DNA of 64,000 bases from QAMX01 sp964448855 (GTDB lineage Bacteria > Bacillota > Clostridia > Oscillospirales > QAMX01), in the NCBI GenBank assembly GCA_964448855.1, contig CAYUXI010000004.1, positions 58,568-122,567 of the forward strand, given 5' to 3'. The translations under genes were made by a program, and so were the position numbers. The notes below the pieces were generated by a model, which was given only the letters and a program-made list of their open reading frames with translations, made no database searches and was not told the origin of the DNA. The number at the start of each line of letters is the position of its first letter. Position 1 is the stretch's first letter. Shown here in pieces: positions 7,502 to 16,414 of the stretch.

Positions 7502-10285
7502 TCAGCGCTTCTCCTGTGAACCGGAAGCGTCTGCCTGGAACCCACAGCATTTTTTGTATTTCTTTCCGCTGCCGCAGGGACAGGGGTCGTTTCGGCCGAC
7601 CTTGGTCGACTTATGAACCACCGGCTTTTTCGCGACCGTCTGATCTCCGGCAGAAGCGACAACCGGCTTTGCCACGGCCTGACGCTCCGGCGCCGCCTGA
7701 TTGCGCAGACGGAACGTCATCAGGTTCCGCGCCGTATCCTCACAGATGGACTGCACCATCGCCTCGAACATTTCGAAGCCCTCTTTTTTATAGGCGAGAA
7801 TCGGATCCACCTGCGCATACGCCCGCAGACCGATGCCGCGCCGGAACTCATCCATGGCGTCAATGTGATCCATCCACTTGGCATCGACCGACCGGAGGAG
7901 AACGATGCGTTCCAGCTCCCGCATGATGTCGGAGCCAAACGTCTGCTCGCGCTCGGCGTACCGCGCATCCACCACCTGCAGGACAGAGTCGAGAACCTCC
8001 TCCTGCGACAGACCGATCAGCTCGGTGCCGAAATGCTCCGCGGGGACATAGACCGGCGACAGCAGGGCAGACAGCCGGAGCAGAGAGGCCTGATCGACCG
8101 TCGCGCCGTCACCTACCACGGAGGAAACGTAGCGCGTCACCGTGTCGTGGAGCATTTTCGTGACGTAGTCGTGGACATCTTCACCGTCCAGCACCATGCG
8201 GCGCTCCTTGTAAATCGTTTCGCGCTGGAGATTCATGACGTCGTCATATTCCAACACGTTTTTGCGCATCTGGAAATTCCGGCTTTCCAACCGCTTCTGC
8301 GCGGACTCGATGGCGTTGGTCAGCATCTTGGAATCGATGGGCGTGTCCTCATCCACGCCGAGTGAATTCATCATGCCGACGATGCGCTCACTGCCGAACA
8401 GACGCATCAGATCGTCCTCCAGCGAGATGTAGAAGCGGCTTTCACCGGGGTCGCCCTGACGGGCGGAACGCCCGCGCAGCTGGTTGTCAATTCGACGGCT
8501 TTCGTGCCGCTCGGTGCCGATGATAAACAGCCCACCGGCGGCAATGACGTCCTGCGCCTCTGCGCTGGTTTCCGCCTTGTACTTCCGGAACAGTTCCTGA
8601 TACAGACGCCGAGCCTCTAAAATGGCTTCATCCTCCGTGTGTGTCAGGCTGGTACACTCGTAAATCAGCTCCTGCGGATCCACCCCTTCCGGTGGGGGAT
8701 TGCGGACATAGTGCTTCGCCAGCTCGTTCTTGGCCAGATATTCCGGGTTGCCGCCCAGCAGAATATCGGTACCGCGCCCGGCCATGTTGGTCGCAATGGT
8801 GACAGCGCCCTTTTTACCGGCCTGTGCAACGATCTGCGCTTCTTTCTCGTGCTGCTTGGCGTTCAAAACCTCATGCCGGATGCCACGCCGCTTCAGCATC
8901 GCCGACAGCAGCTCACTTTTCTCAATCGAGATGGTGCCGACCAGCACCGGCTGCCCCTTTTCATGACAGGCGATGATCTGCTCAATCACGGCGCGGAACT
9001 TCCCGTCCGCCGTCTTGTAGACCGAATCGTGGTGATCGACGCGAATCATGGGCAGGTTTGTCGGAATTTCGATGACATCCAGCGCATAAATGTGCCGGAA
9101 TTCATCCTCTTCGGTCTTGGCCGTACCGGTCATGCCGGAGAGCTTGGTATACATCCGGAAGTAGTTCTGGAACGTGATGGTGGCCAGCGTTTTGTTTTCG
9201 CGCTCAACCTTCACGTGCTCCTTTGCCTCAATCGCCTGATGCAGCCCCTCCGAGTAGCGGCGGCCAAACATCAGACGTCCGGTGAACTCATCGACGATGA
9301 TGACTTCGCCGTCCCGCACGACATAATCCGTGTCCCGCGTCATGATGCCGTGTGCGCGGATGGCCTGATTGATGTGGTGCGCGATGGTGGCATTCTCCGG
9401 GTCGGACAGATTTTCCAGATGGAAGGCCGTCTCCGCCTTGGATACGCCGGAGGCGGTCAGCGTGACCGTTTTGGCTTTTTCATCGACGATGTAGTCGGCG
9501 TCGAAATCGTCCTGCGATTCCTTCGCATCCAGCTCCCGCACCTTGATGCCCTTCAGCTTGGAGACAAACGCATCGGCAATGGTGTACAGCTGCGTGGATT
9601 CCTCACCTTGACCGGAAATGATCAGCGGCGTCCGCGCTTCGTCGATGAGGATGGAGTCCACCTCGTCCACGATTGCAAAATCGTGCCCGCGCTGCACCAT
9701 CTGCTTCTTGTACAGCACCATGTTGTCGCGCAGATAGTCAAAGCCGAACTCGTTGTTCGTGCCGTATGTGATGTCGCACTGATAGGCCTTACGCCGGGCG
9801 TCGTTGTCCATGTCGTGGAGAATGACGCCGACAGTCAGACCGAGAAATTTGTGAACCAGCCCCATCTGCTCGCCCTGAAATTTCGCCAGATATTCGTTGA
9901 CCGTGACGATGTGGACGTTTTGCCCGGTCAGAGCGTTCAAATACGCGGGGTACAGCGCGGTGGACGTCTTGCCTTCACCGGTTTTCATTTCGGCAATGCG
10001 CCCCTGATGCAGAATGACCGCACCGATCAGCTGCACCTTGAATGCGCGGTAGCCCAAAATCCGGTAGGAAGCCTCCCGCACCGTGGCAAAGGCCTCCGGC
10101 AGCAAATCATCCAGCGTTTCGCCCGCGGCCAGCCGCGCTTTGAATTCGCCGGTTTTTTCGGAAAGCGCACGATCTGAAAGCGCGGCATATTCCGATTCCA
10201 ACGCCAATGTCCGGTTGACAAGCGGCAGAACCTTTTTAATCTCTCTTTCACTGGTTGTTCCAAACAACCTGGTTATGATACTCAT
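7502..10285 (-). CDS. secA: Preprotein translocase ATPase SecA
   Basis: A 927-residue ATP-driven motor of the Sec pathway acting at the cytoplasmic face of SecYEG. Visible features are the Walker A region (GEGKT) near residue 100, DEVDSILIDEA (DEAD-like box) near 210, the preprotein cross-linking domain, the second nucleotide domain with GRGTDI and the QLRGRSARQGDPG motif. The C-terminus ends in a zinc-binding SEC-C motif (NDPCPCGSGKKYKKCC). ATG 10285 is preceded by a purine-rich GGAAGAGAGAGAAA. No clear terminator follows the stop, and the next minus gene has its own promoter. Confidence 0.98.
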   Translation of the reverse strand: MSIITRLFGTTSEREIKKVLPLVNRTLALESEYAALSDRALSEKTGEFKARLAAGETLDDLLPEAFATVREASYRILGYRAFKVQLIGAVILHQGRIAEMKTGEGKTSTALYPAYLNALTGQNVHIVTVNEYLAKFQGEQMGLVHKFLGLTVGVILHDMDNDARRKAYQCDITYGTNNEFGFDYLRDNMVLYKKQMVQRGHDFAIVDEVDSILIDEARTPLIISGQGEESTQLYTIADAFVSKLKGIKVRELDAKESQDDFDADYIVDEKAKTVTLTASGVSKAETAFHLENLSDPENATIAHHINQAIRAHGIMTRDTDYVVRDGEVIIVDEFTGRLMFGRRYSEGLHQAIEAKEHVKVERENKTLATITFQNYFRMYTKLSGMTGTAKTEEDEFRHIYALDVIEIPTNLPMIRVDHHDSVYKTADGKFRAVIEQIIACHEKGQPVLVGTISIEKSELLSAMLKRRGIRHEVLNAKQHEKEAQIVAQAGKKGAVTIATNMAGRGTDILLGGNPEYLAKNELAKHYVRNPPPEGVDPQELIYECTSLTHTEDEAILEARRLYQELFRKYKAETSAEAQDVIAAGGLFIIGTERHESRRIDNQLRGRSARQGDPGESRFYISLEDDLMRLFGSERIVGMMNSLGVDEDTPIDSKMLTNAIESAQKRLESRNFQMRKNVLEYDDVMNLQRETIYKERRMVLDGEDVHDYVTKMLHDTVTRYVSSVVGDGATVDQASLLRLSALLSPVYVPAEHFGTELIGLSQEEVLDSVLQVVDARYAEREQTFGSDIMRELERIVLLRSVDAKWMDHIDAMDEFRRGIGLRAYAQVDPILAYKKEGFEMFEAMVQSICEDTARNLMTFRLRNQAAPERQAVAKPVVASAGDQTVAKKPVVHKSTKVGRNDPCPCGSGKKYKKCCGFQADASGSQEKR

Positions 10286-10384
10286 GGTTTCTCTCTCTTC
10301 CTCGCCGCGGGTTCTGTCAGTCGTCCAAACAGGTGGTTACCGAAGCGGCGAATCCGGTAACACAGCACAAAAAACCTACTCTAC

Positions 10385-10390
10385 ATTATA
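10385..10390 (-). promoter_or_regulatory. Probable -10 box of secA
   Basis: On the minus strand TATAAT is preceded by TATGC (extended -10), about 100 bp upstream of secA. A matching -35 box is weak. This lies in the 312-bp region between divergent secA and the phosphohexomutase gene. Apart from the two promoters I see nothing else there. Confidence 0.6.
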
Positions 10391-10516
10391 GCATATTTCG
10401 CATGGACGGAAGCACCTTTTTTGTAAATTTGTCTGCAATCCCCGGAATTTTCGCGAAAAGAACGCGCCCTCCGACCGTCATTCTGAAAACAAAATGTGAA
10501 AACTGCCCCAAAAGAC

Positions 10517-10545
10517 TTGCCCACGACAAAAAAATCGGTTATAAT
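10517..10545 (+). promoter_or_regulatory. Promoter of phosphohexomutase gene
   Basis: TTGCCC, 17 bp and TATAAT, with the start codon 52 bp after the -10. Confidence 0.8.
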
Positions 10546-10597
10546 AATAGAAGGCGTTTTTCGCCGGAACAAATAGAAAGCCAGGTAGATCAATTCG

Positions 10598-12307
10598 ATG
10601 GAATATCATGAACAATACCGCCGCTGGCTCGCTTTCGAGGGGCTGGACGCGGAAAGCCGCACAGAACTGGAAGCTTTGGACGAAGCTGAAATCCGGGAAC
10701 GTTTTTATGCGCCGCTGGCCTTTGGTACGGCCGGTCTCCGCGGCATTATGGGCGCTGGCATTCAACGCATGAACCGCTACACCGTCAACCAGACGACACA
10801 GGGACTGGCCGATGTCCTGCAAACGATTGACGGCGCTGCGGAAAAGGGCGTGGCCATTTCCTATGACTGCCGCATCAACAGTGAAACCTTTGCCCGCTCC
10901 GCTGCGTCCATTTTGGCCGCCAACGGCATACAGGTCTACCTGTTTGAGGGAATGCGCCCCACGCCGGAGCTGTCCTTCGCCATTCGCTCTCTGGGCTGCG
11001 CCGCCGGCATCAATATTACTGCCAGCCACAACCCGAAGGAATACAACGGCTATAAGGTCTATTGGAGCGACGGCGCACAGATCGGCGACGAAATTGCCGG
11101 CCAGGTGTCGGAGGCCATTCAGAAATGCGACATCTTCACCGGCGTCCAAACCATGGACTATGACGCGGCACTCCAAGCTGGCCGTATTCGCCTTCTGGGT
11201 CAGGAAACGGACGAAGGCTTCCTGAAGGCCGCACTGTCCTGCCGCCTGAACACGAACTCGGCGCAAAACGAAAACCTGCAGATCGTCTATACGCCGTTCC
11301 ACGGCACCGGCTATCGGCTGGTTCCCGAAATCTTCAAACGGATTGGCCTGAAGCACGTCCACTGCGTGCCGGAGCAGATGCAGCCGGACGGCAATTTCTC
11401 CACCGTTAAAAGCCCGAACCCGGAGGAAATCGAGGGCTTCCGCCTGGCAATTGAGCTGGCGAAGAAGACCGGCTCCGATCTGATCATCGGGACAGACCCG
11501 GATGCAGACCGCGTGGGTCTGATCGTTCGCCGCAGCGACGGCGAATATGTCCCGCTCTCCGGCAACCAGGTCGGGATCCTTCTGGCCGACTATATCATCC
11601 GCACCCGCCGCGCCGCAGGGACACTGCCGGAAAAAGGCATGATCGTTTCCACCGTCGTGACCTCCCTGATGGCACAGCGCATCTGCGAAGCCAATGACGT
11701 GCGCTATGCGGAGTCCTTCACCGGCTTCCGCTTCATTGCAGGCCGCCGTGCGCAAATGGAAGAACAGGGCTACCAGTACCTGCTCGGCTTTGAGGAATCC
11801 TACGGCTACATGGTCGGCGACCACTGCCGCGATAAGGACGCGGTGACGGCCTCCATGCTGATCGCGGAAATGGCGGCGGACTACGCCAAACAGGGCATGA
11901 CACTGTATGACGCCATGGAGCATCTGTATACGGTGTATGGTGCCTACGCAGAACGCACGATGAATCTGCAATTCCCCGGCGTGGACGGCCTGGAATCCAT
12001 GCGCCGCCTGATGAGCCGCCTGCGCACAGAAACGCCGAAAACCATCGGCGGAACGGCCGTTGTCGCCGCCCGCGACTATCAGAGTGGGATTCGGAAGCTC
12101 GCAGATGGCCAGACGGAAACGATGGCGCTCTCCGGCTCCAATGTGCTGTACTTCGAACTGGCTGACGGCTGCGTGCTGATCATTCGCCCGTCCGGTACGG
12201 AACCGAAAATCAAACTCTATATCCTGACCCGCGCAGACTCCCGGGATCATGCCTGTCAGCTGGTTGAGCAGTATGCCAAAGCGGCCGAAGCGCTGGCGAA
12301 GGAATAA
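10598..12307 (+). CDS. Phospho-sugar mutase (phosphoglucomutase/phosphomannomutase)
   Basis: A 569-residue alpha-D-phosphohexomutase of the long PgcA type, interconverting hexose 1- and 6-phosphates for glycogen or envelope sugar-nucleotide synthesis. Motifs in order are FGTAGLRGIMG near residue 45, the phosphoserine loop TASHNPKEYNGYK near 145, the metal loop TDPDADRVG near 300, the sugar-binding GFEESYGY near 395 and the phosphate-binding RPSGTEPKIK near the C-terminus. All the motifs expected for activity are present. ATG 10598 has AGGT upstream at weak spacing. It is probably a single-gene transcript. Confidence 0.93.
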   Translation: MEYHEQYRRWLAFEGLDAESRTELEALDEAEIRERFYAPLAFGTAGLRGIMGAGIQRMNRYTVNQTTQGLADVLQTIDGAAEKGVAISYDCRINSETFARSAASILAANGIQVYLFEGMRPTPELSFAIRSLGCAAGINITASHNPKEYNGYKVYWSDGAQIGDEIAGQVSEAIQKCDIFTGVQTMDYDAALQAGRIRLLGQETDEGFLKAALSCRLNTNSAQNENLQIVYTPFHGTGYRLVPEIFKRIGLKHVHCVPEQMQPDGNFSTVKSPNPEEIEGFRLAIELAKKTGSDLIIGTDPDADRVGLIVRRSDGEYVPLSGNQVGILLADYIIRTRRAAGTLPEKGMIVSTVVTSLMAQRICEANDVRYAESFTGFRFIAGRRAQMEEQGYQYLLGFEESYGYMVGDHCRDKDAVTASMLIAEMAADYAKQGMTLYDAMEHLYTVYGAYAERTMNLQFPGVDGLESMRRLMSRLRTETPKTIGGTAVVAARDYQSGIRKLADGQTETMALSGSNVLYFELADGCVLIIRPSGTEPKIKLYILTRADSRDHACQLVEQYAKAAEALAKE

Positions 12308-12368
12308 AGGGAATTGGCGCTTTTTCCGCCAAAACCGGGAAAACCTGCAAAAATATTTGGAAATCCAC

Positions 12369-12397
12369 TTGCATTTCCAACGGAACTGTGATATAAT
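12369..12397 (+). promoter_or_regulatory. Promoter of rplS
   Basis: TTGCAT, 17 bp and TATAAT. The start of transcription near 12404 gives a leader of about 100 nt. Confidence 0.85.
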
Positions 12398-12403
12398 ACT
12401 GTA

Positions 12404-12500
12404 GAATTTGCGTGTGGAAACGCAAGCGCAAAAAGCATTCCTCTGCCGGTGGCCAAAGGCCGTTCATGCCGGGCACGAATGTGTTGTATGAAAGGGAAGA
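12404..12500 (+). ncRNA. Candidate structured 5' leader of rplS (L19 leader-like)
   Basis: The leader can fold a small GCGT/ACGC hairpin and a longer domain in which GCATTC near 12437 pairs with GAATGT near 12478 around CCGG/CCGG and GGCC/GGCC stems. Firmicutes rplS genes often carry an autoregulatory L19 leader, and the position fits. I have not matched it to the family model. Confidence 0.4.
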
Positions 12501-12505
12501 GAGAA

Positions 12506-12847
12506 ATGGATATTCTCAAGCAATTTACAGACAAGTACATTCGCGAAGATGCGCTCCAGTTTGACATCGGCGATACCGTCAAGGTTTCCGTCAAGGTCAA
12601 AGAAGGTACGAGAGAGCGTATTCAGGTGTTCGAAGGCACCGTCATTGCCAAAAAGCACGGCGGCATCAATGAATCCTTCACCGTTCGCCGCATTTCCTAT
12701 GGCGTTGGTGTCGAAAGAGTTTTCCCGGTCAACTGCCCGAGCGTTGCGAAGGTCGAAGTTGTGCGCAAAGGTAAAGTCAGAAGAGCAAAGCTCTATTACC
12801 TCCGCGGCAGAGTCGGCAAAGCGGCGAAGGTCAAAGAAAAACTGTAA
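12506..12847 (+). CDS. rplS: 50S ribosomal protein L19
   Basis: A 113-residue L19, of normal length. It contains the conserved FDIGDTVKV segment, GTVIAKKHGG and the basic C-terminal RRAKLYYLRGRVGKAAK. The upstream in-frame extension to 12449 is leader sequence, and AGGGAAGAGAG just before ATG 12506 fixes the start. L19 sits at the 30S-50S interface. A strong terminator follows, so only read-through reaches lepB. Confidence 0.98.
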   Translation: MDILKQFTDKYIREDALQFDIGDTVKVSVKVKEGTRERIQVFEGTVIAKKHGGINESFTVRRISYGVGVERVFPVNCPSVAKVEVVRKGKVRRAKLYYLRGRVGKAAKVKEKL

Positions 12848-12853
12848 AAAAAA

Positions 12854-12882
12854 GGGGGCTGACATCAGCCCCTCTTTTTTTC
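12854..12882 (+). terminator. Terminator after rplS
   Basis: GGGGCTGA, 2-nt loop and TCAGCCCC, then TCTTTTTTT. Confidence 0.92.
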
Positions 12883-12929
12883 AAAATGAAATGGCTGTCC
12901 GTACAGCCGGAAAGAGGAGGTTTTCAGAG

Positions 12930-13499
12930 ATGAATTCACAGGAAACAGACGTCAACAATCCGCAGTCCAAGCCGGAAAAATCGTCCTCCGTCCTGTATGA
13001 CTGGGCCGATGCACTCGTCTACGCGCTGATTGCGATCGTCCTGCTCTTTACGCTGGTTGTCCGCATGACGGGCGTGATTGGCGATTCCATGAAGCCGACG
13101 CTGCATGAAAACGATAAACTGATGATCTCCAACCTCTTCTATACCCCCAAGCAGGGCGATATCGTGGTGGTGACGAAAAAAGCCTTCCGCGAAGAGCCCA
13201 TCGTCAAGCGCATCATCGCGGTTGCCGGGCAAACCGTGAACATTGATTTCGAAACCGGCCAGGTCTTCGTCGACGGAGTCCTTCAGGAGGAAACCTATAT
13301 TGCCGAACCGACCACGAGAAAGGGCGATATGGAATTTCCGCTGTATGTCCAGGAAGGATATCTGTTTGTCATGGGAGACAACCGCAACCACTCAACAGAC
13401 AGCCGATTCTCGGAAGTGGGTCTGATTGATGAACGGATGGTTCTGGGCAAGGTTCTGTTCCGCCTGTTCCCCCTCAACGATATCGGCAGTGTGTATTGA
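12930..13499 (+). CDS. lepB: Signal peptidase I
   Basis: A 189-residue serine protease that removes signal peptides at the outer face of the membrane. One N-terminal transmembrane helix lies at about 25-47. The catalytic Ser53 is in GDSMKPTL and Lys93 in VKRIIAVAG. The box MGDNRNHSTDSR is near 150. ATG 12930 has AGGAGG 9 nt upstream. It lies between rplS and rbgA as in many Clostridia. No separate promoter is visible in the short gap after the rplS terminator. Confidence 0.96.
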   Translation: MNSQETDVNNPQSKPEKSSSVLYDWADALVYALIAIVLLFTLVVRMTGVIGDSMKPTLHENDKLMISNLFYTPKQGDIVVVTKKAFREEPIVKRIIAVAGQTVNIDFETGQVFVDGVLQEETYIAEPTTRKGDMEFPLYVQEGYLFVMGDNRNHSTDSRFSEVGLIDERMVLGKVLFRLFPLNDIGSVY

Positions 13500-13522
13500 T
13501 TTTTGAAAGAACGGTTCTCTTT

Positions 13523-14428
13523 ATGAATATCCAATGGTATCCTGGCCATATGGCAAAAGCTGTTCGGGAGCTTTCCGAACAGATTGCAAAAGTCGATGCG
13601 GCGGTGGAACTGGTGGACGCCCGTATTCCCGTCTCCGGCCGCAACCCCAAGCTGGATGAACTGCTGGCCAGACGGCCGCGAGTGGTTGTCCTGACCAAAT
13701 CCGATCTGGCTGACCCTGTACAGACCAAACGCTGGATTGCCCATTTCCGCGAACAGGACATTGCCGCCATTGCGTGCAACGCCAAAAACGGGGAAGGGTG
13801 CGACCGGCTTCGCTCTGAAATCCGGGAAGCCCTGCGTGAAAAGCTGGAACGCCGCGAAAAACGCGGCCTTTCCGGATTGGCCATCAAGCTGATGGTCGTC
13901 GGCATTCCAAACGTCGGCAAATCCTCTCTGATCAACCGCCTGGCCGGGAAAAAATCGGCGCGTGCGGAAGATCGCCCCGGCGTGACCCGCGCCAATACGT
14001 GGATTCGCCTGCGGGACGGACTGGATCTACTCGATACACCGGGCATCCTCTGGCCGAAGCTGACACCGCCGCAGGCGGGCATTCACCTTGCGGCGACCGG
14101 TGCTGTGCGGGATGAAATTCTGGATACAACGGAGCTGGCCGCTGAGCTGGCTGCCGAGCTGTATCTGCTGAAACCGGGTATGATGCTCGAAAAATGCGGC
14201 CCTGCCGTGGAAACTGCGGAAACCGGGCTGCAAATGATCGACCTCTATTCCAAAAAACGCGGCTTTTTGCTGCGCGGCGGCGTGATTGATTCGGAGCGCG
14301 GTGCCAAAATTTTCCTCGATGAATATCGCGCCGGAAAATTCGGTCGCATCACGCTGGAGCCGGTCGATTTTGTCTACCGGCAGCCGGAAGAGCCGGAGGA
14401 AGAAAGCGAAGGGCTTGACCGTGCGTAA
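13523..14428 (+). CDS. rbgA: Ribosome biogenesis GTPase RbgA (YlqF)
   Basis: A 301-residue circularly permuted GTPase that acts in late 50S subunit assembly. As expected for YlqF, the G4 motif TKSD (near residue 62) comes before G1 GIPNVGKSSLIN (near 130) and G3 DTPG (near 175). The N-terminus WYPGHMAKA is characteristic. ATG 13523 is chosen because this is where family similarity starts. A TTG at 13496, overlapping the lepB stop, would add nine residues. The gene ends overlapping rnhB by 8 bp. Confidence 0.96.
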   Translation: MNIQWYPGHMAKAVRELSEQIAKVDAAVELVDARIPVSGRNPKLDELLARRPRVVVLTKSDLADPVQTKRWIAHFREQDIAAIACNAKNGEGCDRLRSEIREALREKLERREKRGLSGLAIKLMVVGIPNVGKSSLINRLAGKKSARAEDRPGVTRANTWIRLRDGLDLLDTPGILWPKLTPPQAGIHLAATGAVRDEILDTTELAAELAAELYLLKPGMMLEKCGPAVETAETGLQMIDLYSKKRGFLLRGGVIDSERGAKIFLDEYRAGKFGRITLEPVDFVYRQPEEPEEESEGLDRA

Positions 14429-15074
14429 CACCATTCATCCGGAACTCCGCCTGTTTGATGAATCCTTCCGCGCACAGGGCGTTTCCGTCCTTGCCGGAGT
14501 GGATGAAGCCGGGCGCGGACCTCTGGCGGGTAGCGTGTTTGCTGCGGCGGTGGTGCTCCCGGCCGAGCTGGAGCTTCCGTACCTGAACGATTCCAAAAAG
14601 CTCTCCGAATCGCGCCGCGAGTCGCTGTTTGATGAGATCCGCGCCTCTGCAATCGCCTACGGAATCGGCGAAGCGACCGTGGAGGAAATCGAAACGCTCA
14701 ACATCCTGCAGGCCGCCATGCTGGCAATGCAGCGCGCCGTGGCAGCCATGACCGATGCAAACGGCCTTGCGGTTCATCCGGAGCTGGTTCTGGTGGACGG
14801 CAATCGCGCACCGAGCCTGAACGTGCCGACACAGTGCGTGATCGGCGGGGACGCGAAAAGCGCATCCATTGCGGCGGCCTCCGTCCTGGCCAAGGTGACC
14901 CGAGACCGCTCCATGCGCACACTGGCCGAGCAATATCCCATGTATGGCTTTGCACAGCATAAGGGCTACGGCACAGCCATGCATTATCAGGCGATTGAAC
15001 AGTTTGGGCCATCTCCCGTCCATCGCCTGTCTTTTCTGAAAAAATACAATGCCCGAAAACAACGGGAGGAATGA
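14421..15074 (+). CDS. rnhB: Ribonuclease HII
   Basis: A 217-residue RNase HII that nicks RNA-DNA hybrids and misincorporated ribonucleotides. The active-site motif GVDEAGRGPLAG supplies the first Asp-Glu pair, LVDGN the next Asp and the AKVTRDR region follows. GTG 14421 overlaps the rbgA stop; GAAGGG lies 8 nt upstream. It is in the lepB-rbgA-rnhB-yraN run common in Firmicutes. Confidence 0.96.
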   Translation: MRNTIHPELRLFDESFRAQGVSVLAGVDEAGRGPLAGSVFAAAVVLPAELELPYLNDSKKLSESRRESLFDEIRASAIAYGIGEATVEEIETLNILQAAMLAMQRAVAAMTDANGLAVHPELVLVDGNRAPSLNVPTQCVIGGDAKSASIAAASVLAKVTRDRSMRTLAEQYPMYGFAQHKGYGTAMHYQAIEQFGPSPVHRLSFLKKYNARKQREE

Positions 15075-15075
15075 C

Positions 15076-15447
15076 ATGAAACAGGACAGCCGACTGTTGG
15101 GCGCATGGGGTGAAGCGCAGACGGCTGCGTTTCTGCGTCAAAAGGGTTATTCCATCCGAGCCGCCAATTATCGAACCCGTCAGGGCGAAATCGACCTGAT
15201 TGCCGAATCTGAGGGAATGCTCGTCTTCGTCGAGGTCAAAACCCGACGCAGTACGACATTTGCCCAGCCGATGGAGCACGTGACGCCGCACAAGCTGAAA
15301 CGGATGCAGCTGGCCGCACTGGCCTATCTGGCAGAAACCAACTGCGATTGGCCAGCCCGCTTTGACGTGGCGGAGGTCATTGCGCCGGAGCTGCTCACGC
15401 AGCCGCCAAAGGCCATCCACTATCTGGAAAATGTCGCGGCGTTCTGA
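15076..15447 (+). CDS. YraN family (UPF0102) endonuclease-like protein
   Basis: A 123-residue protein with the restriction-endonuclease-like core RQGEIDLIA followed by VFVEVKTR, giving the E-x(n)-D-x(n)-ExK pattern of UPF0102/YraN. It nearly always follows rnhB. The precise role is not settled; a link to recombination or DNA uptake is proposed for the family. ATG 15076 is used because GGGAGG lies 6 nt upstream. Confidence 0.93.
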   Translation: MKQDSRLLGAWGEAQTAAFLRQKGYSIRAANYRTRQGEIDLIAESEGMLVFVEVKTRRSTTFAQPMEHVTPHKLKRMQLAALAYLAETNCDWPARFDVAEVIAPELLTQPPKAIHYLENVAAF

Positions 15448-15479
15448 ACCGTCGCCCAATGGCCGAAAGGGGGATTTCT

Positions 15480-16379
15480 ATGTCGAACCTTTCTTACTTT
15501 GACGCACATTGCGACACGCTGACCACCGGCAGCCTTCATCACCACATCGACTGGAACCGTGAAGCCTGTCGAAGACGCGGCCAGATTTTTGCAATCTGCG
15601 CCGACGGCATTTGCCAACCGGATTTGTCCTTTTTCCAAACAGCCGCAGCACGGCTGACCGCAGTTCCAAATGCCCGCCTCTGCAGAGACGGCGCGGAGCT
15701 GGAACAGGCGGTGCAAACCGGTCAAATCGCCGCTGTGCTTGCGGTGGAGGGTGCGGAAACCATCGGCTGCGAACCGGAACACCTGACCGCTGCCTATGCG
15801 GCAGGCGTCCGCGTGATCGGCCTGACCCATAACCGCTTCTGCGGCCTGGCCGGTACCTGCGTCGATCATCCGTCACAGGGTCTGACGGAGTCGGGGAGGG
15901 CTTTTGCGGAACAGGCGGTTGCACTGGGAATGCTTCTGGATATTTCCCACCTCTCGGACGCCGGTGCCTATGAGCTGATGGATGCCTATCCCGGCCGCGT
16001 GATGGCCAGTCATTCCAATGCCCGACGCCTCTGTGATCATCCGCGCAATCTGACCGATGAGCTGTTTCTCAAACTGCTCGACGCACAGGGCATTTGCGGC
16101 ATCAACCTCTATACACGCTTCCTGACAGGGCGGGAAGATGCTTCCGCTGACGACGTCGTTCGCCAGATTGAATACCTGACCGCACTCGATGCACGAGCCG
16201 TCCGGGCACTGGCTCTCGGCTGTGACTTTGACGGCTGCGATACGCTCCCGAGCGGGGTGCAGACCTCAGCCGCCGTGGAAGTCCTGGCGGAAGCGCTGCT
16301 CCGACGGAATTATTCTCAGGAAACGGTCGAACGTTTCTTCTTTGACAATCTGTATCAGTTCCTGCGGCGCACTCTGTGA
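15480..16379 (+). CDS. Membrane dipeptidase-like peptidase M19
   Basis: A 299-residue zinc dipeptidase of family M19 (renal dipeptidase-like). The metal residues are in DAHCDT (His10, Asp12), the bridging Glu in AVEGAE and the His residues in DISHLS and SHSN. The family hydrolyses dipeptides, often including D-amino acid products. No signal peptide is seen, so it is cytosolic despite the family name. ATG 15480 follows AAAGGGGG. It is 32 bp after yraN. Confidence 0.92.
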   Translation: MSNLSYFDAHCDTLTTGSLHHHIDWNREACRRRGQIFAICADGICQPDLSFFQTAAARLTAVPNARLCRDGAELEQAVQTGQIAAVLAVEGAETIGCEPEHLTAAYAAGVRVIGLTHNRFCGLAGTCVDHPSQGLTESGRAFAEQAVALGMLLDISHLSDAGAYELMDAYPGRVMASHSNARRLCDHPRNLTDELFLKLLDAQGICGINLYTRFLTGREDASADDVVRQIEYLTALDARAVRALALGCDFDGCDTLPSGVQTSAAVEVLAEALLRRNYSQETVERFFFDNLYQFLRRTL

Positions 16380-16414
16380 ACGCTGCGACCCGACATAAAA
16401 AGGAGAACCCAACC

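Noticed and set aside
12549..13499. One long frame starting inside rplS and running through lepB
   Set aside because: It crosses the rplS stop in another frame and the terminator. A strong AGGAGG at 12915 fixes lepB at 12930.
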